Shown here piece after piece: positions 26,998 through 35,201 of a DNA stretch of 64,000 nt. Made by a program: the position numbers and the translations under genes. This stretch comes from Saprospiraceae bacterium (GTDB lineage: Bacteria > Bacteroidota > Bacteroidia > Chitinophagales > Saprospiraceae). The stretch lies in contig JAWKLJ010000001.1 of NCBI GenBank assembly GCA_041392805.1, positions 5,516,501 to 5,580,500 on the forward strand, in the 5' to 3' direction. Every line of letters starts with the position of its first letter. Positions within the stretch are counted from its first letter, which is position 1. The notes under the pieces are model-generated. The model was given only the letters and a program-made list of their open reading frames with translations. It made no database searches and was not told the origin of the DNA.

Positions 26998-29358
26998 TTA
27001 CCCATTCATCGCCCGCCAAACGCTTTCAGACGTCAATGGCATAGAGAGGTTTTTAATGCCAAAAGGAGACAACGCATCCATGACGGCATTGACGACCGCT
27101 GGCGTCGAACCAATAGCGCCTGCTTCTCCAGCCCCTTTCACTCCTAGTGGGTTGTGTGGACATGGCGTCGTTGTTCGGTCGGTTTCAATCATAGGGACAT
27201 CATCCGCTCGTGGCATGGCATAATCCATATAGGACCCAGAAACCAATTGCCCATCGTCGTCATAATAGGCATGCTCTAGCATCGCTTGCCCGATACCTTG
27301 CACTACGCCCCCATGAATCTGCCCATCTACAATCATCGGGTTGATGACATTGCCAACATCATCGCAGGCAATAAATCGCTTAAGCGTCACCTTACCTGTA
27401 TCTTTGTCTACCTCAACGATAGCAATATGGGCACCAAAAGGGTAAGTAAAGTTAGCTGGATCGTAAAAACTAGAGAAATCCAGACCAGGCTCTAAACCCG
27501 CAGGATAATCATGAGGAACATAAGCTGTCAGGGAAACATCACCAAAACCAATGGATTTGTCCGTCCCTTTTACCGTCCATTTGCCATCTGCAAATTCGAG
27601 ATCATCTTCGGCTGCTTCTAATTTGTGTGCGGCAATCTTGGCCCCTTTGGCAATGATTTTTTCAATGCTCATCACCAAGGCACTACCACCTACCGCCAAG
27701 CTACGCGATCCATAGGTCCCCATCCCAAACGCCACCGAGTCAGAATCACCATGAACGATATCCACATCTTCTAATGGAATACCGAACTTGTCAGCAACAA
27801 CTTGCGCAAAGGTCGTTTCATGGCCTTGTCCATGAGAATGAGCACCCGTGAAGACACTCACCTTGCCAGTGGGCTGGACGCGTACTTGGCTAACTTCAAA
27901 CAAGCCAGCTCTTGCACCTAAGGCACCAACCACCGCTGAAGGGGCGATACCACAAGCTTCGATATAAGTAGAAAAGCCAATACCTAGTAATTTACCCTTC
28001 TTGCGAGCAGCTTCCTGCTCTTTTCGGAAATCCTCATAACCTACCATCTCAAGGGCTCTTTTCAACACGGGATGATAATTGCCACTATCGTATTGAAGGG
28101 CAACCTGAGTAGCATATCCTGGTTCATCAATACCATTAAAAGCAGGAATGAAATTTTTAAAACGCAATTCGGCAGGATCTACTCCCATCTCTAGGGCCGC
28201 AGTATCCATTAGTCGTTCCAAAAGATAAGTAGCTTCTGGCCGGCCAGCACCTCTGTAGGCATCTACCGCACAGGTATGCGTAAAGGTGGCGCTGACATCA
28301 ACATTGATTTTTGGCGTCGTATATAACCCTTGCAAAAGGGTACCGTGCAAATAAGTAGGTACAGCAGGTGCGAAAGTAGAAAGGTAACCCCCCATAGAGG
28401 CATACGTTTTAACCCGTAAAGCAGTGATTTTACCATCAGCGTCAAAACCCATTTCGGCTTTCGTAACATGATCGCGGCCATGAGCATCCATGAGGAAACT
28501 TTCGCTGCGTTCTGCTGTCCATTTTACAGGACGACAAAGCTGCTTCGATATCCAGGTAACCAGCGCCTCTTCTGTATAATGAAAAATTTTACTGCCAAAT
28601 CCACCCCCAACGTCCTGGCTGACAACCCGTACCTTATGCTCTGGGATGCCCAGCACAAAAGCACAAAGCAATAACCTAATCAAATGCGGATTCTGAGTGC
28701 TGGTATATAAGGTATATTTTTCACTGGTTGCGTCATAGTCGCCAATATAGCTCCTAGGCTCAATGGCATTGGGGGCCAGGCGTTGGTTGTTGAACTCAAG
28801 TGTAGTGACATGGGCTGATGAAGCAATAGCTGCGTCAACTTCCGCCTTAGGGTTACCCAATTCCCAATCAAAACAAAGGTTATTGGGTACATCATCGTGA
28901 ACCAAGGGAGCACCTGGCGCGGCAGCCTTTTTAGGGTCAACCACAGCTGGAAGCTCCTCGTACTCGACATCTACCAATGTAGCAGCGTCTTTGGCTGCTT
29001 CCCGGCTCTCGGCAACCACCACGGCCACGGCATCCCCTGTATGACGGGCTTTATCAGCCACTAACAATGGATGCTTAGGCTCTTTCATGGTCTCTCCACT
29101 CTTGAAATTGACCTGCCAACCACATGGCACACCATTCAGTTCTGCAATGTCTGCACCTGTGTAAATCGCTACCACACCAGGGTGCGCCAATGCCGCTGAG
29201 GTATCTATACTAAGTATTTTTGCATGGGCATATGGACTACGCACAAAATGAGCATAAGTCATGCCAGGTAGGATAATATCATCGGTATATTTACCTTTAC
29301 CTGTGATTAATCGCTTGTCTTCTACCCGCTTTACTGATTTTCCTATCATCTTAGTCAT
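26998..29358 (-). CDS. coxL: Molybdopterin-binding large subunit, form II CO dehydrogenase-like
   Basis: A 786-residue molybdenum hydroxylase catalytic subunit. The active-site loop reads AYRGAGR at 367-373, the form II motif; form I CO dehydrogenases have AYxCSFR with the copper-binding Cys, which is absent here. Other conserved blocks are QDVGGGFGSK (about 248-257), SHGQGHETTF, GTYGSRSLAVGG, and the catalytic glutamate in VKGAGEAGAIGS (Glu745). Its start overlaps the coxS stop (ATGA). True substrate is open: form II enzymes may oxidise CO weakly or act on aldehydes or heterocycles. Confidence 0.93.
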   Translation of the reverse strand: MTKMIGKSVKRVEDKRLITGKGKYTDDIILPGMTYAHFVRSPYAHAKILSIDTSAALAHPGVVAIYTGADIAELNGVPCGWQVNFKSGETMKEPKHPLLVADKARHTGDAVAVVVAESREAAKDAATLVDVEYEELPAVVDPKKAAAPGAPLVHDDVPNNLCFDWELGNPKAEVDAAIASSAHVTTLEFNNQRLAPNAIEPRSYIGDYDATSEKYTLYTSTQNPHLIRLLLCAFVLGIPEHKVRVVSQDVGGGFGSKIFHYTEEALVTWISKQLCRPVKWTAERSESFLMDAHGRDHVTKAEMGFDADGKITALRVKTYASMGGYLSTFAPAVPTYLHGTLLQGLYTTPKINVDVSATFTHTCAVDAYRGAGRPEATYLLERLMDTAALEMGVDPAELRFKNFIPAFNGIDEPGYATQVALQYDSGNYHPVLKRALEMVGYEDFRKEQEAARKKGKLLGIGFSTYIEACGIAPSAVVGALGARAGLFEVSQVRVQPTGKVSVFTGAHSHGQGHETTFAQVVADKFGIPLEDVDIVHGDSDSVAFGMGTYGSRSLAVGGSALVMSIEKIIAKGAKIAAHKLEAAEDDLEFADGKWTVKGTDKSIGFGDVSLTAYVPHDYPAGLEPGLDFSSFYDPANFTYPFGAHIAIVEVDKDTGKVTLKRFIACDDVGNVINPMIVDGQIHGGVVQGIGQAMLEHAYYDDDGQLVSGSYMDYAMPRADDVPMIETDRTTTPCPHNPLGVKGAGEAGAIGSTPAVVNAVMDALSPFGIKNLSMPLTSESVWRAMNG

Positions 29359-29840
29359 GATGCTACCTCCTTTTTGTTTATTTTGTTAGCAGCGTACTGA
29401 ATAGATTTGACGATGTTGTGATAGCCAGTACAGCGGCAGAAATTGCCCTCTAGGGCATGTCTGATTTCTTGTTCACTAGGGTCAGGGTTGTTGCTCAATA
29501 AGTCGGCAGCGGTCATAATCATACCTGGGGTACAAAAACCACATTGTAAACCGTGCTCTTCCCTAAAACCTTCTTGTAAGGGATGTAAAGTACCATTATT
29601 GGCCAAGCCTTCAATGGTGGTGATGTTGGTTCCATGAGCTTGTACGGCTAGCATAGTGCAACTCTTGACGGCCTGCCCATCAATTAAGATCGTGCAAGCA
29701 CCACAACTACTGGTGTCACACCCCACATGCGAGCCCGTTAAACGCAACACATCACGTAGGTAGTGAACCAGCAAAAGCCGGGCTTCAACCTCGTGGCTAT
29801 AGGCTTTGCCATTAACGGTTAGGTGAATTTGTTTTTTCAT
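29355..29840 (-). CDS. coxS: 2Fe-2S iron-sulfur subunit (CoxS-like)
   Basis: A 161-residue subunit with an N-terminal plant-type ferredoxin cluster (Cys41, 46, 49, 61 in GCDTSSCGACTILIDG and SCTM) and a C-terminal four-helix cluster (Cys100, 103, 135, 137 in CGFCTPGM and CRCTGYHNI). It carries electrons from the molybdenum site to the flavin subunit. It is translationally coupled to coxL. Confidence 0.95.
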   Translation of the reverse strand: MKKQIHLTVNGKAYSHEVEARLLLVHYLRDVLRLTGSHVGCDTSSCGACTILIDGQAVKSCTMLAVQAHGTNITTIEGLANNGTLHPLQEGFREEHGLQCGFCTPGMIMTAADLLSNNPDPSEQEIRHALEGNFCRCTGYHNIVKSIQYAANKINKKEVAS

Positions 29841-29900
29841 TTTTGGTATAGTGATTTAGTAAACCTTGCATGATTTAGACAAGGTCTATTGTTGAAGGTG

Positions 29901-30338
29901 TTATGCTAATTCTTCTTCAAGTGCTTTGAAAAACTGTTTTGACAATGTATTAATTACGCCCCCTATTACCCGCTGCCCTGTATTAGCCAGCACACCGGAA
30001 AGCTTCGCGTCTCCCTCGTATTGTATGTTTGTCTGGCCACCTTCCTGAGGGAGAATGTGGAGCTTTACCTCTGCGGTAGCATTGCCAATCTTACTTTTTT
30101 GTGTCAATACCAAGGTGAAACCTTCTGGCTCTTTTTTGTCCTTAATGGATAAATGACCTTTGAATGAGCCTTGTACAGGGCCAATTTTGACTTCAGAGGT
30201 AGCAATAAATTCATCAGGTTCCGTCATCTCCAGGTGCTTCACACCTGGCGTGATTTTTGCCAAGGTTTCGGTATCTAGTAATTTTTCCCAGATGGCCTCA
30301 GGGGAGGCATTTAATAAATGGTTGCCTTCAATTTTCAT
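29901..30338 (-). CDS. coxG: CoxG-like SRPBCC protein
   Basis: A 145-residue carbon monoxide dehydrogenase subunit G family protein: MKIEGNHLLNASPEAIWEKLLDTETLAKITPGV at the start, GSFKGHLSIKD in the middle and the amphipathic helix NTLSKQFFKALEEEL at the end. CoxG proteins are thought to help anchor the enzyme at the membrane or deliver quinone. It is first in the cluster, 60 bases before coxS, and divergent from an AraC-type regulator. Confidence 0.9.
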   Translation of the reverse strand: MKIEGNHLLNASPEAIWEKLLDTETLAKITPGVKHLEMTEPDEFIATSEVKIGPVQGSFKGHLSIKDKKEPEGFTLVLTQKSKIGNATAEVKLHILPQEGGQTNIQYEGDAKLSGVLANTGQRVIGGVINTLSKQFFKALEEELA

Positions 30339-30490
30339 CCGAATCTATTTGTATAAAAATAGGAAATAATTTTAAATTGGCTGATGATTGTAAAATATTA
30401 TTCCGAAACTTAAAGTTCTAACGGATATTTCAGTAGACCAAGTACTTTAATCTTAAATTATTGCACAATACTATCATAAATGGGAATTGA
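30339..30490. promoter_or_regulatory. Divergent promoter region, coxG and AraC-type regulator
   Basis: 152 AT-rich bases separate two divergently transcribed genes, so both promoters and probably the regulator's binding site are here. I found no clear TAnnTTTG element or strong direct repeat. Confidence 0.5.
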
Positions 30491-31402
30491 ATGAGTAGTT
30501 TATTACAAAAGCACTATCAACAACGCAAATTGGAAGATTTGGTAGAGAACAAAACTTCTTATACCCTAAAACATGCGGAGTTAAATATTTTCGAAACCTA
30601 TCAACAGGCAGAAAAGGTGTATCTGCAATTTCAAGACCCAGTAATAGCCAGCATGATCACGGGCAAAAAAGTGATGCATTTGGATGATCACCCTCCTTTT
30701 GAGTTTTTTCCTGGCGAATCTGTGGTAGTCCCCTCCGGCAAAAGTATGTTCATCGATTTTCCGGAGGCGAAGCCAGACAATCCAACCCAATGCCTGGCAT
30801 TGGCCATCGCACCAGAAAAAATAGAAGAAAATGTCACCTTTTTTAAAGAGCAAACAGCCATAGATGCGGAGGCCTTCGATTGGTCCTTAAACGAACAATC
30901 CTTCCATCTTACCCACGATGAAGGGATTCAACAGTTGGTCGAGCGACTGATTTTCCTTTTTACTGAGCGCCATCAGGCAAAGGATGTTTTTGCCGACCTA
31001 TTGCTCAAAGAGCTTATTATCCGATTATTACAAACGCAGGCCCGTTTTCTTTTAATCGATAATCCAGAAAACCTGCTGAGTGACCATCGACTTGCTGTTG
31101 TTATTAAATTTATACGGGAAAACCTCACCAGTGATTTTAGCGTTGAGTCGCTGGCAGACCAAGCTTGCATGAGCAAGTCTCATTTCTTTAGGTGTTTTAA
31201 AAATACTTTTGGGGTGTCTCCCATCGAATACGTCAATGCAGAACGAATCAAACTTGCTAAAAAATTATTGCTAAATCGGCGGAAAAACTTATCAGAGGTT
31301 TGTTTTCAAGCTGGTTTCAACAACCTGAGTTATTTTATCCGTCAGTTCAAAAAACAAGAACAATTGACGCCTAACCAATTCAGAATGGCCATCAGAAAAT
31401 AG
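30491..31402 (+). CDS. AraC family transcriptional regulator
   Basis: A 303-residue regulator. The N-terminal half is an AraC-type ligand-binding cupin domain (FPGESVVVPSGKSMFIDFP at about 77-95). The C-terminal 100 residues are two helix-turn-helix motifs: SVESLADQACMSKSHFFRCFK and LSEVCFQAGFNNLSYFIRQFKK. It is divergent from the cox cluster and so the best candidate to control it; the ligand is unknown. Confidence 0.92.
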   Translation: MSSLLQKHYQQRKLEDLVENKTSYTLKHAELNIFETYQQAEKVYLQFQDPVIASMITGKKVMHLDDHPPFEFFPGESVVVPSGKSMFIDFPEAKPDNPTQCLALAIAPEKIEENVTFFKEQTAIDAEAFDWSLNEQSFHLTHDEGIQQLVERLIFLFTERHQAKDVFADLLLKELIIRLLQTQARFLLIDNPENLLSDHRLAVVIKFIRENLTSDFSVESLADQACMSKSHFFRCFKNTFGVSPIEYVNAERIKLAKKLLLNRRKNLSEVCFQAGFNNLSYFIRQFKKQEQLTPNQFRMAIRK

Positions 31403-31838
31403 AAAAAAGGTAAGGAGTGCACGCAAATTCAGTCTAATCATCTCATTTATTTAGTGTCATAGGCACGATCCCGCTCTTTCGAGTATCTTTCATCATATTA
31501 TTTGGGCTTTTGACGCTTTTGGCAATCCTCCGTTTTCCAGGCTAGAAGAGGGAAGAAAAGTAGGAAGTAGGACTGCCTCCGGCAGTTAAAAAGTCAGAAA
31601 TGATAAAATTGCGCACCTGAGCCTTTCCGCCTTCCGCCTTCCCACTTCCGTCTTCCGCCTTCTGTCTTCCGCCTCCCCACTTCCGCTTTCAAAACAGCGA
31701 ATGTCAAAAGTCCAGGTATTATGTCTCTCCCAAACGAAACCTATCCACTGGTTTTGGGTAAAAGCTAATAGATATCATCTGCTTCTCGTCCCCTAAATCA
31801 TATTGTTTTTTTTTATTAATACGCATGATTATTGCAGT
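31403..31838. other. Intergenic region with pyrimidine-rich degenerate repeat
   Basis: About 435 bases without a gene. The middle (31621-31690) is a nearly pure pyrimidine run on the plus strand of CTTCCGCC, CACTTCCG and TCTTCCG units. The last 130 bases are AT-rich and should contain the promoter of the acyl carrier cassette. Confidence 0.65.
31621..31690. repeat. Degenerate CTTCCG-type simple repeat
   Basis: Seventy bases consist of irregular 7-10 base units built on CTTCCG (CTTCCGCCTT, CCACTTCCG, TCTTCCGCC). There is no constant period, so slipped-strand expansion followed by decay is likely. Confidence 0.7.
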
Positions 31839-32252
31839 ATGAATATACACTTTGTACCTCAGGAACATGATTTAGAAATCTATTCCTTTTCTGATAGCTC
31901 GCCTTCAAGTACACCTATTTCAGTTATACATAATTCAGATTATACCAGGGCTTTCCCCATGATCAATGAGCTGGTTTTTTTTAACGAGGCCGATTTTTTT
32001 TCGGAGCCTTTGCTTAAAAAAAAATGTGAAGATGGTATCCTGGGGGCCGCTGCTGATGCCTTCAAAGTACCCAAGCACCAACTAGATATGAATGGCAGCT
32101 CACAAACCATAGATGGGTGGGACTCCATGGCACACCTGTTGTTTGTTACCAATTTAGAGGAACAATTTAAGGTTCGCTTTAATTCCAAGGAAATCATGGT
32201 GATGAACACCCTGGCTGACGCCGCGCAAATTTTAACGTCTAAACTGAGTTGA
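31839..32252 (+). CDS. Acyl carrier protein with N-terminal extension
   Basis: I use the ATG at 31839, giving 137 residues; a Met 36 bases further up is also in frame, and one at 31959 would leave 97 residues. The last 75 residues form a phosphopantetheine-binding domain with DGWDSMAHLLFV, where Ser96 in D-S-M is the attachment site. The first 60 residues are not part of an ACP fold and resemble nothing I know. It is the first gene of a tight four-gene unit with an SGNH protein, an MBOAT acyltransferase and a membrane microprotein, so it probably presents an acyl thioester to the MBOAT, as DltC does. Confidence 0.87.
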   Translation: MNIHFVPQEHDLEIYSFSDSSPSSTPISVIHNSDYTRAFPMINELVFFNEADFFSEPLLKKKCEDGILGAAADAFKVPKHQLDMNGSSQTIDGWDSMAHLLFVTNLEEQFKVRFNSKEIMVMNTLADAAQILTSKLS

Positions 32253-32255
32253 GGT

Positions 32256-33176
32256 ATGAAAAGTGCAGCGCCTCCGCTCTATATCTGGGGCATCGTATTG
32301 GGCCTGGTAGCCATTGTATTTATTTCGCTTAGCTCCTCCCTTATCGTTGATAAGCGCGAAGGGCATGGTGGTTTTTACCGAAACTTTAAAACCCGATTGG
32401 CTCATTTAAAAGCAACCAGCCAAGTCTCGAAAGAGGATGAAGTAGTGGTTATTTTGGGAACCTCCTATACGGCAATGGGCATCAATCACCACGATTACTT
32501 TTATAATCGGTTTAAAAACGAACGCGAGCGATCCGTCCATGTATTTAAAATATACATGTATAGTTGTAGCTCTGACGATTTTCAGGATATGCCCGAATAT
32601 TTTGAGGCGGCCCTAAGCCTAAAACCAGATATTCTATGCCTGGAAGAACGTTTATTAGCTTTCGAAGAGCGCCATGCCGAGACGCAGTTTATCCCCAAAT
32701 GGATTGACGACTTCCAACTTGGCGCCAATGCGATAAAAGAAAACTTATTGCTTAAAATGGGAAAGGGGAAATCAGACGAACCGGGCTATTTCGATTTTTT
32801 TTGGCCCTACCACAATGAATCATACGCGGAAGACTCGACCCTGGTAGCGCCACACCAGTTTGATCTCAGAAGTTTTAAAGAAAATAAAAAAGTGAACCAC
32901 TGGTTGGCAGAACTGAAAAAACAAAAAACAGCTATTGTGTTGCTTAATATTCCCCGGCCTAAGCCTACAGAAGATGCCTTGTTAGAGGCCAAAACCAAAC
33001 CCGCTTTTGAAGCATTCATGCATGACTATGAAAGCGCTTTTGCCTTAAAGCATTGGGAGTTTCCGGAGCCACTCCCTTTTAAGCTCTTTTCGGGTGATAC
33101 CCATTTAAATGAAAAGGGAATGATGCGTTATTCCGAATGGCTCTTTCAACAAATTGATACTCATTTTCATCCCTAA
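32256..33176 (+). CDS. Membrane-anchored SGNH-hydrolase-like protein (DltD/AlgX-like role)
   Basis: A 306-residue protein with one N-terminal membrane helix (about residues 8-30) and an extracytoplasmic domain. The nucleophile block is VVVILGTSYTAMG (Ser70) and the Asp-His block is GDTHLNEKGMMRYSEWL (Asp281, His283), the DTH form seen in AlgX/AlgJ proteins. Such proteins move acyl groups onto cell-envelope polymers after an MBOAT has carried them across the membrane. It starts three bases after the ACP gene and its TAA overlaps the MBOAT start (TAATG). Confidence 0.82.
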   Translation: MKSAAPPLYIWGIVLGLVAIVFISLSSSLIVDKREGHGGFYRNFKTRLAHLKATSQVSKEDEVVVILGTSYTAMGINHHDYFYNRFKNERERSVHVFKIYMYSCSSDDFQDMPEYFEAALSLKPDILCLEERLLAFEERHAETQFIPKWIDDFQLGANAIKENLLLKMGKGKSDEPGYFDFFWPYHNESYAEDSTLVAPHQFDLRSFKENKKVNHWLAELKKQKTAIVLLNIPRPKPTEDALLEAKTKPAFEAFMHDYESAFALKHWEFPEPLPFKLFSGDTHLNEKGMMRYSEWLFQQIDTHFHP

Positions 33177-34306
33177 TGGATTTACTTAACCTCATTTTAG
33201 TCTATACCCTACTCTTGGTACCCATTTGTTGGTTGGTGCCCGCTCGCTGGCAGGTATGGACGATCGTATTGGGGACCATGGGATTTATGGCATGGAAGGC
33301 TCCTGTTTCCTTACTCATTTTGCTATTGACAACCGCCAGTAGTTATGGCTTGTTTAAAATGGGGTGGAATAGTACCTGGGCCACTATTCTCATACTTATC
33401 CAAAGTATTGGCCTCTTTGTTTGGTATAAATCAGGCATAGGACAGCAGTTTGTAGGCCCAGCCGATCGCCTGATTCCGCTTGGGTTATCGTATTATTCCT
33501 TTAGGCAAATCCATTATGCCATTGAATGCTATAAAGAGAAAACACCTAGGCATACCTTTGGAGAATATATTTGTTACTTGTTCTTTTTGCCCACTATTTT
33601 GGTCGGACCCATCAACCGATTTCCTGCTTTTTTGAAGGATATTCGGCGAAGGCGTTGGGATAGCAACCTTTTTTCCGCTGGGCTTGAGCGCATCATTTAC
33701 GGTTACGCCAAGATCATCCTGCTCGGTAATTTGCTGATTTCGAAAAAAATGGCCGAATACATTGCCCCGCTCGAAGCGCAACACCTTTGGCTGGCAACCT
33801 ATCTGAATGCCATCAAATCTACACTGAATACCTATTTTCAATTTGCAGGATTTTCAGATATAGCTATCGGGCTAGCCCTATTAGTAGGTTTCAAGGTCAT
33901 GGAAAATTTCAATTATCCCCTAATTGCACCTAATATCAATGAATTTTGGAACCGTTGGCATATTTCGCTTTCTTCTTGGTGCAAGGATTATGTCTATATT
34001 CCTGTAGCCAGCATCACCCGCCAGCCAATTTGGGGAATTATTTTCACCATGTTGGTCATTGGCTTATGGCATGAGCTGTCCCTTAAGTATATTGTGTGGG
34101 GTACCTTTCATGGGATAGGCATTGCAGTATGGCATATATATAAGAGGAGTAAAATAGCGACTCAACTCGAAAAACGACTCCCTTTCTATGATATTTTTGC
34201 CAGGTTATTGACCTTTCATTTCGTCGTTCTTAGCTTTATCATTATTAAAGAGGAGAGCTGGTCGGCGGTTTTTGATAATTTTCAAATTTTATTTTTCCTC
34301 AATTGA
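33176..34306 (+). CDS. MBOAT family membrane O-acyltransferase (DltB/AlgI-like)
   Basis: A 376-residue polytopic enzyme with about ten membrane segments. Family marks are GLSYYSFRQIHYAIE (103-117), FFLPTILVGPINRFPAF (136-152), FNRWHISLSSW-like WNRWHISLSSWCKDYVYIP (258-276), and the catalytic His299 in VIGLWHELSLKYIVWGTFHG. DltB-type enzymes take an acyl group from a cytosolic carrier thioester and pass it through the membrane. It overlaps the SGNH gene by one base and is followed after five bases by a 45-residue membrane protein gene. Confidence 0.93.
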   Translation: MDLLNLILVYTLLLVPICWLVPARWQVWTIVLGTMGFMAWKAPVSLLILLLTTASSYGLFKMGWNSTWATILILIQSIGLFVWYKSGIGQQFVGPADRLIPLGLSYYSFRQIHYAIECYKEKTPRHTFGEYICYLFFLPTILVGPINRFPAFLKDIRRRRWDSNLFSAGLERIIYGYAKIILLGNLLISKKMAEYIAPLEAQHLWLATYLNAIKSTLNTYFQFAGFSDIAIGLALLVGFKVMENFNYPLIAPNINEFWNRWHISLSSWCKDYVYIPVASITRQPIWGIIFTMLVIGLWHELSLKYIVWGTFHGIGIAVWHIYKRSKIATQLEKRLPFYDIFARLLTFHFVVLSFIIIKEESWSAVFDNFQILFFLN

Positions 34307-34311
34307 CTTTT

Positions 34312-34449
34312 ATGTATACCTTTTTATTAAAGTACCTACCCTTAAAATGGGCCAACCTTGGCATTGCACTTTGGTACACCCTTTTAATTTTGTTATGTCT
34401 TTATTATATGAAAATGGAAGAGGGCGATTTCCGATATGTAAACTACTAA
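34312..34449 (+). CDS. DltX-like single-helix membrane microprotein
   Basis: A 45-residue frame begins five bases after the MBOAT stop. Residues 14-33 form one membrane helix; basic residues precede it (Lys7, Lys12) and the tail after it is acidic, so the N-terminus should face the cytosol and the C-terminus the periplasm. The final six residues are FRYVNY, which fits the F-x-Y-x-x-(F/Y) hexapeptide that I recall from DltX, where the internal Tyr carries the acyl group between DltB and DltD. Here that would be Tyr42. Its stop overlaps the convergent thioesterase gene by four bases. It is short enough for automatic gene callers to miss. Confidence 0.75.
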   Translation: MYTFLLKYLPLKWANLGIALWYTLLILLCLYYMKMEEGDFRYVNY

Positions 34450-35201
34450 ACCCATTGGGTTACTAAGCATGCCAACTCCTTGCCATCTTCTTCCCTGATC
34501 AATCGATGGGCATACCTTTTTTCCGATAGCTCGCAAGCTTGCGATAACAAACGCTCACCCAAAAGCGCCTCTGCCTGGTATTGAACACTCATTTCTTTGA
34601 TTTGCTGATACTGTAATACCCTTTGCGGAAGGCTATCGAGCATCCACTGTATATAATAGGTGTTGTTGAGGTGCTGGTTGAAATCCAGGTCATGCCAACT
34701 GACCCGAAAAGGCGTCTCCCATTGTGGCTGCTTCATTTTTGGAATATGCGTTTCTACTTTAGGAAGGAAAACAGTTTCAGGCGGAAGTTTATCGCCAAGA
34801 CTTAAAATAAAATCGGGTATCCTGGCCAATTTTCGGGTTTGGGTGTTCATCAATATCCAAGCAGTGCTGGAATGAGCAATCAAGTTATCCTGTGCATCAA
34901 ATACCCTAAAGTCGCGATAGGTAAAGATGCGCTCAAAACCCGAGGGGTGGGTCATGATCCGAATGGCTTCTCCATGTTTAGGTATTCGTTTGATCTCAAG
35001 GTGTTTGCGCATCAGTATCCAAGAGATATGATGGGCATCTAAATCCCAAACAGAGATACCAAGTGCTACAACCTGTTCCATAGCCGCCTCCTGCATGAGG
35101 CGCACCAAGGCGGGGATGGTCGCTTGTTTGCGGCTGTCAATATCATAGGCTCTAATTCGAAAATGAGCCTGATGGATAATGGGTAATTGTTCATCTAGCA
35201 T
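34446..35201 (-). CDS. Acyl-ACP thioesterase
   Basis: A 251-residue double hotdog-fold thioesterase from the Met of MLDEQLPIIHQAHFRIRAYDID; a Met ten residues upstream (35231) is also possible. The first hotdog contains LVRLMQEAAMEQVVALG and WILMRKHLEIKRIPKHGE; the second contains the catalytic region VSWHDLDFNQHLNNTYYIQWMLD. The family hydrolyses acyl-ACP to free fatty acids. It converges on the ACP/MBOAT cassette, with the two 3' ends overlapping by four bases. Confidence 0.9.
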   Translation of the reverse strand: MLDEQLPIIHQAHFRIRAYDIDSRKQATIPALVRLMQEAAMEQVVALGISVWDLDAHHISWILMRKHLEIKRIPKHGEAIRIMTHPSGFERIFTYRDFRVFDAQDNLIAHSSTAWILMNTQTRKLARIPDFILSLGDKLPPETVFLPKVETHIPKMKQPQWETPFRVSWHDLDFNQHLNNTYYIQWMLDSLPQRVLQYQQIKEMSVQYQAEALLGERLLSQACELSEKRYAHRLIREEDGKELACLVTQWV

